This document shows positions 35,923 through 43,953 of a stretch of 64,000 bases of DNA, one piece after another. Positions within the stretch are counted from its first letter, which is position 1. Every line of letters begins with the position of its first letter. The notes beneath the pieces are model-generated. The model was not told the origin of the DNA and searched no databases. It worked only from the letters and a program-made list of their open reading frames with translations. The position numbers and the translations under genes are program-made. Origin of the DNA: Elusimicrobiota bacterium (GTDB taxonomy: Bacteria > Elusimicrobiota > Elusimicrobia > FEN-1173); contig JADKIY010000001.1 of assembly GCA_016722575.1 (NCBI GenBank), forward strand, positions 124,001 to 188,000, written 5' to 3'.

Positions 35923-36171
35923 CTAAGCCACCAGGGCTTGGGGTTCATCCCGCCTGTTGGGTTGACAGGCGGTTCGGCGGGGAGCAACCGGCACGGGATG
36001 CTCCACCACGGCCAGGGGGGCGCGGCAGTTCATGCACCCCAGGACATGACAGAGGCGGTAATACTCCAGGATCTCACCGGGCGCGGAGACACCGCAATGG
36101 CAGTGGAGCGGGAGATCCTTGGCGACATCCTCGTAGTCGAATCGGGCCAACGGTTTGATGGGGTTGTTCAT
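35923..36171 (-). CDS. Small zinc-finger-like protein
   Basis: This 82-residue protein has CHCG near residue 24 and CHVLGCMNC near 42-50, a spacing that suits a zinc site, and a basic Pro-rich tail. AGGAGGGA lies before the ATG. It is divergent from the LysR gene with about 100 bp between starts, the classic arrangement for a LysR target. I do not recognise the family. Confidence 0.6.
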   Translation of the reverse strand: MNNPIKPLARFDYEDVAKDLPLHCHCGVSAPGEILEYYRLCHVLGCMNCRAPLAVVEHPVPVAPRRTACQPNRRDEPQALVA

Positions 36172-36272
36172 ATGTCCCTCCTTTGTTCTTACCCCCTTAT
36201 TTTAACGTCACTCATTGTATTTGTCTAATGGATACTTTTTATATTTCATATTTATTTTGTTAATATATTGTT

Positions 36273-37169
36273 ATGGAAATTCAACAGATTCGGTCCTTCC
36301 TGGCTGTGGCGCGACTGGGGGGTTATGTAAAGGCGGCTGAGGCGGTTCACCGCTCCCAACCGGCAATCAGCTCCGCGGTGAAGGCCTTGGAACGGGAACT
36401 GGGAACCAAGTTATTTGATCGGCGCGGACGCGGAGCCGTCCTGTCCCCTGCCGGAGAGGCGCTAACCGCTGAGGCGGGACCAGCGATGGAGCGGTGGGAG
36501 GGCCTCAAGGACCGTATGAAGGAGCGGCTTGAGGGCGAGGCCCAGGGGACGTTGCGGATCGGCGGAGGGGAATCGTCCATCCTTTATGTGCTGCCGGGCG
36601 TGTTGGAGCGGTTTCGGAAGAAGCACCCCAAGGTCAGGATCATCCTCCACAACCAGCGAGCGGCGGAGACCCTTCGGATGCTAAAGAACGGGGAGTTGGA
36701 CCTGGGCGTCCGTTCCTTAACAATGGTCCCCACCTGGGCAGTCTATCGCCCCAGCCGAACCTACGCCCGGTTTGCGGTGTGCGCCAAGGGGCACCCCTTC
36801 GCAAAGGGCGGCGCCGTGACGTTGCATGAGTTAGCAGCCCATCCCCTCCTCTTTCCGGGCTCTCAATCCATCACGCGGGTGTTGGTCGAGGCGGCTTTGG
36901 CGAAGGCTGGGCTAACTTATCAGGTTGGATTGGAAGCGGGCGGGTGGGAAGCCATCAAGACCTACGCGGCGGCAGGCTTTGGCGTGGCGGTCCTTCCTGA
37001 GCTCTGTTTGACCAAAGACAACCGTCGGGACCTTGCCACCCGAGACGCCAGTAAACTCTTTGGCCGGGATAACTACGGTATCGTCGCCCGGCGCGACGGT
37101 CACCAGACTATGGCAGCGCGGGAATTGATCCAAATGATCGACCCCCATTTCCCAACCTCTTCTCATTAA
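36273..37169 (+). CDS. LysR-family transcriptional regulator
   Basis: This 298-residue protein has the N-terminal winged helix-turn-helix (FLAVARLGGYVKAAEAVHRSQPAISSAVKALERELGTKLFDR) shared by the family and a two-lobed ligand-binding domain (about 90-290). Length and domain order are standard. The AT-rich 100-bp gap upstream is shared with two small minus-strand genes, which are its most likely targets. The inducer cannot be told. Confidence 0.93.
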   Translation: MEIQQIRSFLAVARLGGYVKAAEAVHRSQPAISSAVKALERELGTKLFDRRGRGAVLSPAGEALTAEAGPAMERWEGLKDRMKERLEGEAQGTLRIGGGESSILYVLPGVLERFRKKHPKVRIILHNQRAAETLRMLKNGELDLGVRSLTMVPTWAVYRPSRTYARFAVCAKGHPFAKGGAVTLHELAAHPLLFPGSQSITRVLVEAALAKAGLTYQVGLEAGGWEAIKTYAAAGFGVAVLPELCLTKDNRRDLATRDASKLFGRDNYGIVARRDGHQTMAARELIQMIDPHFPTSSH

Positions 37170-37214
37170 GAACATTCGGTCACGCTAAAACCGGCCGCGA
37201 CTGCGCCCCCCCCC

Positions 37215-38048
37215 TCAAACACTTAGACCCTTGTCTATTATTTCCTGATTTAAATATCGTCCATCCCTATATACTCCATCTATCTCTAATTTTGATTCGT
37301 GACTATAAAACACATCCCCTAAAAATCGGCCGTTAATATCAACCTTTGTTGTCCGAACCACAACAAAGGGAACCTGCGCCAATTGATTACGAACAAATGT
37401 CGCCGCCTCTTGGCCTTCCGTCGTATTTATTTCTGGTGTATTTATCCCTGACAACCGGATGCGTTGCTTTTTCTTAATGTCGAATCCGCAATCAATATCG
37501 AGAACCAGTGTGTCGCCGTCAACCACATCTAGCACAGTCCCTTTAAAAACATAACCAGCCGTCGTCGGGCGCTTTAATTTCTTTGATGCCCCATCGGCGG
37601 GGACATCCTTTCCCGCGGACTCAACCGCTTCTAATAATTGATCCCGAGTCCAACGGTTTTTTTCGGCAAGGTCATTAAATTTTCGCCGCTCAGTCGAATC
37701 TTTGATTGCCAGGAGGACGCGGTAGTGACTCCAACTTAAAAAATCACTCCGGGGAACAGCTTTGTACACGCCATGAAATTGGATGCATCGGTAAAGGGTC
37801 GTCACATCGGTTTGCATGTCCTTCGCTAACCGGGTCAGGACGGCTTTTTCATACCCCATATTGGCCGTCAGGTTTTCCATCGCAATCCGCCCCCCTATTT
37901 CCCAGTAGGTGGCTAACAGCTGGTAATTGACCGCTGAGCGCGCCCGGGTCTTCCCCGCTTCCCAAAGCTTACGCAAATCCGAGAAGAGCTTCGTGTAACC
38001 TGCTTCGTTTAAAACTGCAACATTTCGGTTTCCCTTAGTTGGTTTCAT
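37215..38048 (-). CDS. DUF1016 N-terminal domain fused to a staphylococcal-nuclease-like domain
   Basis: This is a 277-residue protein. Residues about 10-135 match the DUF1016/YhcG N-terminal helical domain (YTKLFSDLRKLWEAGK, NYQLLATYWEIGGRI, LTRLAKDMQ, WSHYRVLLAIKD), which normally precedes a PDDEXK nuclease. Here a linker (about 145-165) leads instead to a thermonuclease (SNase) domain: KGTVLDVVDGDTLVLDID, RIRLSGINTPEI, and INGRFLGDVFY. The catalytic set Arg, Asp, Glu, Arg looks partly present (RIRLSGINTPE, GRFLGDV). So the nuclease module has been swapped. It stands in a lower-GC defence-like part of the island. Target DNA or RNA is unknown. Confidence 0.8.
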   Translation of the reverse strand: MKPTKGNRNVAVLNEAGYTKLFSDLRKLWEAGKTRARSAVNYQLLATYWEIGGRIAMENLTANMGYEKAVLTRLAKDMQTDVTTLYRCIQFHGVYKAVPRSDFLSWSHYRVLLAIKDSTERRKFNDLAEKNRWTRDQLLEAVESAGKDVPADGASKKLKRPTTAGYVFKGTVLDVVDGDTLVLDIDCGFDIKKKQRIRLSGINTPEINTTEGQEAATFVRNQLAQVPFVVVRTTKVDINGRFLGDVFYSHESKLEIDGVYRDGRYLNQEIIDKGLSV

Positions 38049-38121
38049 TCAATCTCCTGCCAGCCAAAAACTCATTTTCAAGTAAATGAATGGGCAAATT
38101 CAATCTTCTCGATAACCGACT

Positions 38122-38346
38122 TTAATGATGGGCGTCCTCCCCACTGGTTTGCAAGTCTCCTGCACGATCTTTGTCAGACTTGCTTGCTGTTTGAGAATTT
38201 ACAACTGAATCGTACGTCACCAAATCATTACCGATTTCCGCGCGGTTTGTTTTTGACAAGGCCAAATAGGCCTCGATGATAAGGATTGTTCTGTTTTCAA
38301 AAAAGTCCTTTTTTGGGCATGACTTATAGATTTCTTTCATTAGCAT
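38122..38346 (-). pseudogene. Probable C-terminal remnant of the KAP NTPase gene
   Basis: This 74-codon frame is in the same reading frame as the KAP gene just upstream. It continues a coding-like stretch (KQFALNDHTANMLMKEI) that begins after two in-frame stops near 38388-38403. The helical segment FFENRTILIIEAYLAL resembles the C-terminal part of KAP proteins. It could instead be an independent small gene, since it has its own ATG. Confidence 0.45.
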
Positions 38347-38400
38347 GTTTGCCGTATGATCATTTAACGCAAACTGCTTGTATGGTCAGGGAAAATTTCC

Positions 38401-39318
38401 CTAAAAACGATCAAAAGTCGGCTGGATTCGTCTTTCGTCATTGCCCCTTGTAAAGCACTGCTCTTGCACACGCGGAGGGACTTTAAAATATTGAAATAAT
38501 TCTTCAAAACAACGAACTAATAAAACTTCTTCTTCCTTCAGCTCTGGGTGCATGCGATTTGCGAAGAAATCGTTCACGCCAAAACGACCCATGAGTGATT
38601 TTGTTAAACTCTTCGCATCCCAAGGCAAGTTCACTTCCAAGTCAATAAAGCGTCTCAAATATTCCCGCGCATTTAATCCTTCCCCGTAAATCGCCTTTAA
38701 ACTTGATCCGAGCTGGTCCTTGTCTATCGCGTGCAATCCTTCGACATTAAAATAATGTTTCACCTTTCTGCCGTCCATGAATTTTAGGTTGGCTTTCGCG
38801 ATTACCGTCTCTGATATGATTCGGAGATTTTCCCGAAATTTTTCTCCCGCTTCTTTTTCCATAGAAATCGATTTAAAAAATTCCTCTGCAGCTTTCTCCG
38901 CACTAGTCGAAACTGTATCTTCTTTTAAATCTAAATACACCATGTTTCGGCACCGCATGTTTAAGGGCCCTTTTTTAACTAGATTTACGGCTTTTTGAAG
39001 TTTGTCCCCTTTCAATTTAAGTTTTTTGGACAGCTCCTCCAGCTCAGAAATGAACGCAATTAGGGGTTCTTTTGAATAATCCGTTTTCCACGCGTTGAGG
39101 TATACCGAGGGGTGACCTTCTTTTGAGAGGTGTTTCTGCCACATTTCTATAAAAGTCGTTTTCCCCGTCCCCCACGGGGCATTTACAGCCATAACGAATG
39201 GGGTGTTAATTTTAGATGTAAGTGTTGTAAGCCCCTCAATAACTGGCTTACGGTTCATTACATCGTTTTTAAAGGGGTCTTCCTCTGAAATTTCCAGGGG
39301 CTTTGCTCGGAATTCCAT
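38401..39318 (-). CDS. KAP-family P-loop NTPase, internally deleted and truncated
   Basis: The frame codes for 305 residues with Walker A NAPWGTGKTTF (about 45-55) and the family block AIDKDQLGSSLKAIYGEG followed by YLRRFIDLEVNLP. In KAP ATPases a Walker B segment (FIDELDRC-like) lies about 30 residues before that block. Here NLKFMDGRK runs straight into KHYFNVEGLHAIDKDQ, so Walker B and a following strand are missing in frame. The C-terminus stops after QEQCFTRGND, well short of usual KAP length. KAP NTPases are membrane-associated and frequent in defence islands. This copy is probably inactive. Confidence 0.7.
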   Translation of the reverse strand: MEFRAKPLEISEEDPFKNDVMNRKPVIEGLTTLTSKINTPFVMAVNAPWGTGKTTFIEMWQKHLSKEGHPSVYLNAWKTDYSKEPLIAFISELEELSKKLKLKGDKLQKAVNLVKKGPLNMRCRNMVYLDLKEDTVSTSAEKAAEEFFKSISMEKEAGEKFRENLRIISETVIAKANLKFMDGRKVKHYFNVEGLHAIDKDQLGSSLKAIYGEGLNAREYLRRFIDLEVNLPWDAKSLTKSLMGRFGVNDFFANRMHPELKEEEVLLVRCFEELFQYFKVPPRVQEQCFTRGNDERRIQPTFDRF

Positions 39319-39362
39319 TTTTTCTCCCGTTATGGGTTAACTGGGCAGCTTTCTTTAAATTT

Positions 39363-39593
39363 TTACATGCGCCTAAGAACAACTTTCAAAATTTGGTCCA
39401 TTTCCTCTTTTTTGCCTTCAGACACACCATCCCCCCATGCATCTAAATGCAGTGCCACCAGGTCCCGTATCAACCGATCTGCGGCGCCTTCGATCCCAAC
39501 CGCCAAGATCAGGATTTTCCGCCAGTCGGCATAACCGAGCCGCTCCTTTAATCCCTCAATCTGGCCTTGAAGCCGCAGGACATCTAGCTCCAC
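39363..39593 (-). CDS. Small protein of unknown function
   Basis: This 76-residue, mainly helical protein uses a GTG start at 39591-39593. In-frame sequence upstream (PPVPPKRR) reaches a stop 12 codons earlier without another usual start, so it may be the end of an older, longer gene. It contains LQGQIEGLKERLG (coiled coil) and a hydrophobic helix ILILAVGIEGAADRLI. No family is recognised. Confidence 0.4.
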   Translation of the reverse strand: MELDVLRLQGQIEGLKERLGYADWRKILILAVGIEGAADRLIRDLVALHLDAWGDGVSEGKKEEMDQILKVVLRRM

Positions 39594-39637
39594 TCGGCGT
39601 TTGGGAGGGACAGGCGGTTTTTCTTTTTAGGGCCTTT

Positions 39638-40700
39638 TCATAACTTGTAATCCACCCCCGCAAAGAATCGCCATTGTCGTTGGTTTGCATATTCATCAAC
39701 CGGGCGGTGATACTGACTTCCTACAATCAGGCCGAATCGGGAGAAATCCGGTCTTGTCCATTCGTTGGCGGGGCTCCATCGCAAACCAACCATGGCTTCT
39801 TGAACTTTGTTCTCAATGGGAATCCCCGCCACGATTGCCAGGGATCGGTTCCATTCATTTTGGAACTTAGAAACGTACAGATGGGCGAAGATGTAGGGCT
39901 TTACTGTCGCTTTTTTGAATGTCTCGCTTTTGTTCGTCGCCCCGGCCCCTACCCCCGCGCCGAACCAGGACAGGCGCATGTTTGAAAAGTGAAAATCGCT
40001 GCTTTGTTCATTCCCCGTTTGATGGACGTTCAACCGGTACACGGCCTCTTTTTCTAAGGGGAACTTAATGAACGTCTTCCGAATTGTCGTACCCGGGATC
40101 GGTTCGGCCTTGCTCATATCCACCGCCGCGCAGACACCTTCCAAAGGCCGCTGGCCGTACCGTTGGGGTTCCTTTCCTGTGTAAAGCTTAATAACCTCCA
40201 TGGCGTTCAACCCGGAGTCTTTTTCCTTTTCGTAGGCCAGCCCCTCCAATCGAACTTGAAACTGGCTCGGTTCTTTAAAACACACATCCCGGGAATCCCC
40301 CGCCATGATGACGGGCGGGTTCATAACAACTGCTTTTTGGTTCAAGACCGGTGCACCCTCTTCGATAAAAACAGCCACATACAAAAACGCTTCGTTGGAA
40401 AGGCGCTCCACCGATCGCCCCCGGTGCCAAAGCGACATTACCGGATTGGGTGTTTTTACCAAAGGCAAGTATAAGATCAGGGAAATACAGGTTTCGCCGG
40501 TCGGCGAAGTAACTTTTTAGAAGCTCCTCCCCGGTAGATCCTTTGCCGTTGGAAGAAATGAACTGAGAGAGACGTTGAGAAAAGTCGGATTTCGTGGAGG
40601 GATTGCCGCCGCCGGATTGGAGAGGATGCTCATAGCCCCCCGCGTGGAGAAGGGGAGCCAACAGAATCAGGCTTAAAAACCATGGTTGGATGATCTTCAA
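39638..40700 (-). CDS. Secreted/outer-membrane protein of unknown function, broken by a frameshift
   Basis: One frame (40700 down to about 40450) supplies a signal peptide MKIIQPWFLSLILLAPLLHA and a helical start. The other (about 40468 to 39638) supplies a long beta-rich remainder ending RRQW-like strands and GVDYKL, with amphipathic strands typical of a small beta-barrel. Neither half makes sense alone, and the first frame's tail after about 40450 is Cys/Gly-rich nonsense. A single indel near 40430-40470 joins them to about 350 residues. Function is unknown. It lies beside the right inverted repeat. Confidence 0.6.
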
Positions 40701-40824
40701 AAGAAGTACCCCCCTTCAGAAGATTTACACCTCGACCATCCGACACACCGCCCACCAACCCGCCACGTTCCACGTGTCGGGCTTGTTGGGGCAAAACCAA
40801 GAAAAAGATTGAAGAATTTGAACC

Positions 40825-41700
40825 TGCGCGCGACCGAGGGGAGGGGCGAGGCCAACGGCCTTGACCCCAGGCCAGGCAAGGCCGACGACGGGGCGTAGCC
40901 ACGACGGCGGCTCACAGGGCGGATGGGGGTTCCAGCGCAGCGGGGAGCGTCCAACGGCACAACTCGCCAAGCCCGGCGACCGCGCGTGCTGCTCGTGCGG
41001 GCGCGGGGCGACCGGGGTTTCTCCAGGTTTTCAAGCGCAGCGGGCAGCGTCCCAGTCCACCCACAAACCGAGCGGGCCGGGCGGCGGCGCACGTTTCTTC
41101 GTGCCGACGCGCGGGCCGCGACCCTGTTTTCCAGCGTCCAACCGAAGCTGACCACGTCCGGGGGTTTTCCAACAAACGAATCAACCGCAGTGTGTTCTTT
41201 CTTTTCCTCAACCAACCGCCGGGGTTTTCTCCGCCGCTGGCGGGGTTTTTCTTTCCCGGCCGCCGCGCTCTCGCGCGGGGGTTTTCCACCCAACACCGCC
41301 GCCGATGGCGGAAGGTTCCGCGGCAAGGATCAACCCATTGCCACTATCTTTTCAAAGGGGAAATGGATTGAAGGATTCAATAGTGGAAGAGGTCCCGGTA
41401 TAGCGGTCGAAAAAGTCACGGCCACGGCGGCGGCACCACCGGCCGCAGAGGTTGGTCGAGCACCGCACCCCCCCCTACACACGCGGCAGGTTGGGGGGCA
41501 CACCGTGCCCCCCCCTCCATTCGCAACAGGTCGATACACCGATCCCCTACAGGGTGGGCCGCAGCTTGTAGTCGCCGGTCAGGCGGTAATTCGCCCAGTA
41601 ACTGTGGCCCGTGTTTGCGAAATACACATCTAAGGTTGGCGGCCAGTCCATATGCTCCACATTTTTCATTCGTTCCAACCCAAAAGAAGGGCCTGTCTCC
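40825..41700 (-). repeat. Long inverted repeat, right copy (about 880 bp)
   Basis: Its reverse complement matches 14096-14987, including the 3' gene tail ending LRPTL at its outer part and the same string of hairpins. The small 1-2 base indels relative to the left copy break every reading frame. It lies just inside the recombinase/XRE module. The remaining 40701-40824 shows nothing I can support. Confidence 0.85.
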
Positions 41701-41885
41701 AAACCGGAGGCGGGCTCTTTTGTTTTTGGGGCGGTGGGGGCGGCGGCAGGGAGGGACGCTCCAGCGGCGGAAGAAATCGTCTCATTTGGCCCGGTTTTAC
41801 CGTCGACAATGGCCCCGCATCGGAAGCGGACTGTGATCATCTCTTTCGAATAAAACACCTTCTCGATCCCCTGCCGAACGGCCAA
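41547..41885 (-). CDS. Hybrid reading frame across an att-like site
   Basis: This 112-codon frame has three parts. The first is IEKVFYSKEMITVRF, which resembles the last strands of large serine recombinases. Next comes a translated hairpin/att segment (PKTKEPASGLETGPSFGLER), which also appears at the end of the recombinase region. The third is the LRPTL tail shared with 14154-14270. I read it as two gene remnants joined at an att-like junction, not a designed gene. Expression is not supported by a clear ribosome binding site. Confidence 0.4.
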   Translation of the reverse strand: MAVRQGIEKVFYSKEMITVRFRCGAIVDGKTGPNETISSAAGASLPAAAPTAPKTKEPASGLETGPSFGLERMKNVEHMDWPPTLDVYFANTGHSYWANYRLTGDYKLRPTL

Positions 41886-41892
41886 GGCTTTT

Positions 41893-42147
41893 TCAATCCC
41901 AACACCGCGCGCAACCCCAGGTTGGTGCCCTTCCCCCTGCTTCCCCCATCCCGGCGGGCCGGGGGACGGTCCTGCTCACTTCAAAAACATCCGCTAACTT
42001 AATCAAAGACGACATGGCGGGATCCCTTGTCGTTCCTTGTTCAACTTTTGTCACGACGATCATCGACACACCCGCTTTTTCAGCGAGCTTCTGCTGTGTC
42101 AATCCACTGGCCTTTCGAAGTCGTCGCAAACTTTCCGCAATGCTCAT
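41893..42147 (-). CDS. XRE/Cro-C1-type repressor
   Basis: This 84-residue protein has a full helix-turn-helix: ESLRRLRKASGLTQQKLAEKAGVSMIVVTKVEQG, then SSLIKLADVFEVS. After about residue 58 the sequence turns into a Gly/Arg/Pro-rich reading with no family likeness, so the true C-terminus may have been replaced at a junction. It is divergent from the recombinase gene and shares its 83-bp promoter region, the usual repressor/integrase arrangement of an integrated element. Confidence 0.8.
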   Translation of the reverse strand: MSIAESLRRLRKASGLTQQKLAEKAGVSMIVVTKVEQGTTRDPAMSSLIKLADVFEVSRTVPRPAGMGEAGGRAPTWGCARCWD

Positions 42148-42150
42148 GGC

Positions 42151-42179
42151 TTGAACTACCTATTGTGATGTAGTATAAT
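42151..42179 (+). promoter_or_regulatory. Sigma-70 promoter of the recombinase with overlapping operator-like palindrome
   Basis: TTGAAC (42151-42156) and a perfect TATAAT (42174-42179) are 17 bp apart, 52 bp before the recombinase ATG. An inverted repeat TAGTA..TACTA covers the -10 box and would suit binding by the XRE repressor encoded divergently. The boxes are seen; the repressor link is inferred. Confidence 0.7.
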
Positions 42180-42230
42180 TTATGTATCTACTAAAGCAAG
42201 CATTCGCATCTTACCCATTGGAGGCCCCCC

Positions 42231-43449
42231 ATGCAAGCCAAGAGACCAACATCGACGCGTTGCGCGATCTACTGCCGCGTCTCCACCGACCAACAGGCCG
42301 AGGTCGAATTTAACTCTTGCGAAGCCCAGGAAGACCGTATCCGCTCTTTTATTGCCAGCCAAGAAAACCATATTGTGGCTCAGGTTTTTTCGGACCCGGG
42401 CTACACCGGAGCCAACACAGATCGACCGGGCCTTCAAAAACTTTTGATTGATGTCCAGGCCGGTCGAATCGACATGGTGATCACTTATAAGATCGACCGA
42501 CTCACCAGATCGCCCCGCGATTTTTACCAGTTAATTGAGGTTTTTGAAAAATATGGCGTGGGGTTTATCTCCGTCACGGAGCGTTTCGACACATCGACCC
42601 CCGCGGGGCGATTGCTCCGCAACATCATGCTCACCTTTGCCCAATTCGAGCGGGAGCTTGCCTCCGAACGTATCCGGGATAAATGCGCACAACGGGCGCA
42701 GCGGGGTCTCTCCAATGGAGGCCTGCCGCCCGTGGGTTACTTTAAAGAGGGCGGCAAACTTAAAATTGACCCTAAACGGGCCGCCACTGTCCGCTTTATT
42801 TTCGAAAAGTACGCGGAGGCCCGTTGCGCCCACCAAGTCACACTTGCCCTTCGAGATCGGTGGCATGATCGAAAGTTGCCTGATTCTTTCGTTCTCCGCG
42901 TTCTTAAAAATCCCGCGGTGACCGGAAAAGTCGCTTACAAGGGCAAGCTATATCCCGGTCAACACGAGCCGATCATTTCAGCGGAGCTGTTTGACCACGT
43001 TCAAAAACTCATGGCAGAATCGGCGCAAAAATCGCGCCGGCCTTCGTCTCCTTACCACGACCTTCCCTACGCCGGGCTCATACAATGTGGAGTGCGGCTC
43101 CCGCATGAGCCCCACCCACACCGACAAATCCGGAGCCACCGGGCGACGGCGCTATTTCTATTACCGGTGCACCAGCACCAACCACCGGAGTTGGAATTCC
43201 TGCGCCACCCGCCAAATCAGCGCCGATCGATTGGACGACATGATTTTCCGAAATTTATTGCGGATTTCGATGGACCCGCTCTACATCAAAAGCCACCTCT
43301 TTGCTCTGAAAAACGTATTGCACAATCCCGAGCAAAAGGGGATCGAACCGCACCCCCTTTCGGAAGGCTTAACCCCCGAAATCGCCCAAAAACAAAAGAG
43401 CCCGCCTCCGGTTTGGAGACAGGCCCTTCTTTTGGGTTGGAACGAATGA
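42231..43449 (+). CDS. Large serine recombinase/integrase, frameshifted
   Basis: The catalytic domain is intact: CAIYCRVSTDQQ with nucleophile Ser18, YKIDRLTRS, and AGRLLRNIMLTFAQFERE. The recombinase domain follows (GLPPVGYF, KRAATVRFIFEKYAE). At about 43097, in the zinc ribbon, the sequence reads GTGGAGTGCGGC where GTGGAGTGTGCGGC would give QCGVCGSRMSP. A lost TG pair shifts the frame, and the zinc-ribbon end continues in another frame (RRRYFYYRC, SWNSCATRQISADRLDDMIFRNL) to a stop at 43449. The unshifted frame runs on to 43517 only by reading tRNA-Ala antisense. It should catalyse site-specific integration, excision or inversion if the shift is an error. Confidence 0.85.
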
Positions 43450-43455
43450 AAAATG

Positions 43456-43463
<8 letters not shown>
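43386..43463 (+). other. Candidate right attachment site at the tRNA-Ala 3' end
   Basis: A hairpin (AGAGCCCGCCTCC / GGAGACAGGCCCT) and TTGGAACGAATGAAAAATGTGGAGC lie at the tRNA 3' end. About 75 bp are identical, inverted, at 41654-41730. A diverged copy in the same orientation is at 14096-14162. The hairpin can also serve as the tRNA's terminator on the minus strand. The recombinase gene ends inside the site. Confidence 0.65.
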
Positions 43464-43528
<65 letters not shown>

Positions 43529-43643
43529 GTCACTTCGTGATGAGTAGCCGGCGCAGTCCCCAAGCTTTCCGTGGGGGGCAGTCCCGTCCTACAAAGAGGT
43601 TCACCCTAAATGGTCGGGGCAGCCCCTGCGTCTTCGGCAGGGG

Positions 43644-43824
43644 CAGCCCTGGTGTGGATGACCCTCATTTTCAAATTGCTGATCCAGCCCCGGCGTCTCT
43701 GGCCGGGGCGGTTTGCGCGCTAGCGCGCTCCAACCATTTCCTCGACTCCCACGCCTCGGTCACAGCCCTGGTGTGGATGACCCTCAATTTCAAATTATTG
43801 GTCCATCCCCGCCACTTTGGCCGG
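43644..43824 (+). repeat. Direct repeats with GC hairpins upstream of the P-type ATPase
   Basis: About 62 bp at 43644-43706 recur at 43763-43824 (119-bp spacing, few mismatches), starting CAGCCCTGGTGTGGATGACC. Each ends in a short GC hairpin such as CCCCGGC..GGCCGGGG. A further hairpin of the same kind precedes the first copy near 43625-43642. The region 43529-43953 is otherwise without a gene. Confidence 0.7.
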
Positions 43825-43953
43825 GAAAGCCCGGACACAAATGAAACTCAAAGGAAAATCCGGAAATCGCATTATACCAAATCCCCCCTCCCCCACATCC
43901 GGAATCCGCGCCCCGCTGTTTCCGCCCGTCGAGCAGAGAGCTACAATGCCCCC

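Noticed and set aside
42231..43449. Insertion sequence or transposon with this recombinase as transposase
   Set aside because: The tRNA-linked att-like sites and divergent XRE repressor fit an integrase of a genomic island better; no target-site duplication was seen.
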